The notes beneath the pieces are model-generated. The model was not told where the DNA came from. It was given only the letters and a program-made list of their open reading frames with translations, and did no database searches. From Burkholderia pyrrocinia (GTDB taxonomy: Bacteria > Pseudomonadota > Gammaproteobacteria > Burkholderiales > Burkholderiaceae): a stretch of DNA of 64,000 nucleotides. Below are positions 63,732 through 64,000 of this stretch, in pieces. The stretch's first letter is position 1. Each line of letters starts with the position of its first letter. Where the stretch lies: positions 186,001-250,000 of the forward strand of contig NZ_CP011504.1 in NCBI RefSeq assembly GCF_001028665.1, written 5' to 3'. The position numbers and the translations under genes are program-made.

Positions 63732-64000
63732 ATGGCGTCTTCCTGTCATTCAAGTACCGTTCCGTCGAACGCAGCGCATCCGGCCGGCGACGGCCGCCTG
63801 TCCGCGGCGAGCGTCGCATTACTGGCCGCCTGCTGTGCGGCGAGCGTCGCGAACGTCTACTACGCGCAGCCGCTGCTCGATTCGATCGCGCGGGATTTCG
63901 GCGTGTCGCAAGCCGCGGTCGGCGGCGTCATCACGGCCACGCAGCTCGGCTGCGCGCTCGCGCTGCTGTTCGTCGTGCCGCTCGGCGACCTGCTGAACCG
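63732..64000 (+). CDS. MFS transporter, N-terminal part
   Basis: The reading frame is open to the window end, so only about 89 residues are seen. After a hydrophilic start (MASSCHSSTVPSNAAHPAGD) come two transmembrane segments. They contain VANVYYAQPLLDSIARDFGV and GVITATQLGCALALLFVVPL with GDLLNR (start of motif A). The VYYAQPLL helix is typical of a subgroup of 12-helix exporters. GAGGAA precedes the ATG. Divergent HxlR is the probable regulator. Confidence 0.88.
   Translation, partial: MASSCHSSTVPSNAAHPAGDGRLSAASVALLAACCAASVANVYYAQPLLDSIARDFGVSQAAVGGVITATQLGCALALLFVVPLGDLLN

Overview
The window is about 67% GC, densely packed, and reads as housekeeping chromosome of a beta-proteobacterium. 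The protein sequences and the gene order (rpsU / yqeY / dnaG / rpoD / tRNA-Ile2; xseB-ispA-dxs; modABC with modE; polA next to a LOG-family gene, with thrB nearby) fit Burkholderia, most likely the Burkholderia cepacia complex. The genus assignment is inference from recognised families; no database search was run. No prophage, integrated plasmid, complete insertion sequence or CRISPR array is visible.

Layout. 1-7.7 kb is accessory: the 3' end of a sedolisin protease, a PNPOx-like flavoprotein divergent from a MocR/PdxR-type regulator, a phospholipase-D/cardiolipin-synthase lipoprotein, and small envelope or PRC-barrel proteins. 7.8-20.0 kb is core information and isoprenoid metabolism: tRNA-Ile2, rpoD, dnaG, yqeY, rpsU, an HI0933-type flavoprotein, tsaD, folE2, dxs, ispA and xseB. 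20.2-33.7 kb holds a Rieske oxygenase, a sulfurtransferase, a dienelactone-hydrolase-like protein, a type II NADH dehydrogenase, polA and a LOG gene starting back to back, amn, a putative DUF2782 protein, thrB and a membrane protein. 33.8-40.7 kb contains two compact regulons with visible operators: ohrR-ohr (organic peroxide defence) and modABC/modE (molybdate uptake). A DUF3563 micro-protein whose promoter sits inside a 15-bp-arm palindrome and a PHB-depolymerase-like esterase lie between them.

40.7-52.8 kb is mixed: a CYTH/CHAD protein, a tautomerase divergent from a LysR regulator, an EamA exporter, a kinase-like protein whose ATP-binding half looks decayed, a CNNM/CorC transporter, a TenI/ThiE-like protein, a TreZ-like GH13 protein that appears to lack its catalytic residues, a methyltransferase, a GST, a DUF1345 protein and a metallophosphoesterase. 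At 52.8-54.3 kb a 296-bp element built from nested perfect inverted repeats abuts, and by 3 bp overlaps, the stop codon of a RES toxin gene. That gene forms a Xre/ParS-RES toxin-antitoxin pair with an upstream candidate operator.

54.4-64 kb carries an orphan amino-acid binding protein, about 1.2 kb without a credible gene, GtrA, a VpsR-like sigma-54 activator, a PF10118-type metal-dependent hydrolase, an FKBP isomerase, an AraC regulator, a DHA2-type exporter, and an HxlR regulator divergent from a second MFS transporter cut off by the window end.

The strongest candidates for something undescribed are the 296-bp nested inverted-repeat element (52811-53106), the palindromic promoter of the DUF3563 gene (35194-35231), and the probable pseudoenzymes (TreZ-like protein, histidine-kinase-like protein).
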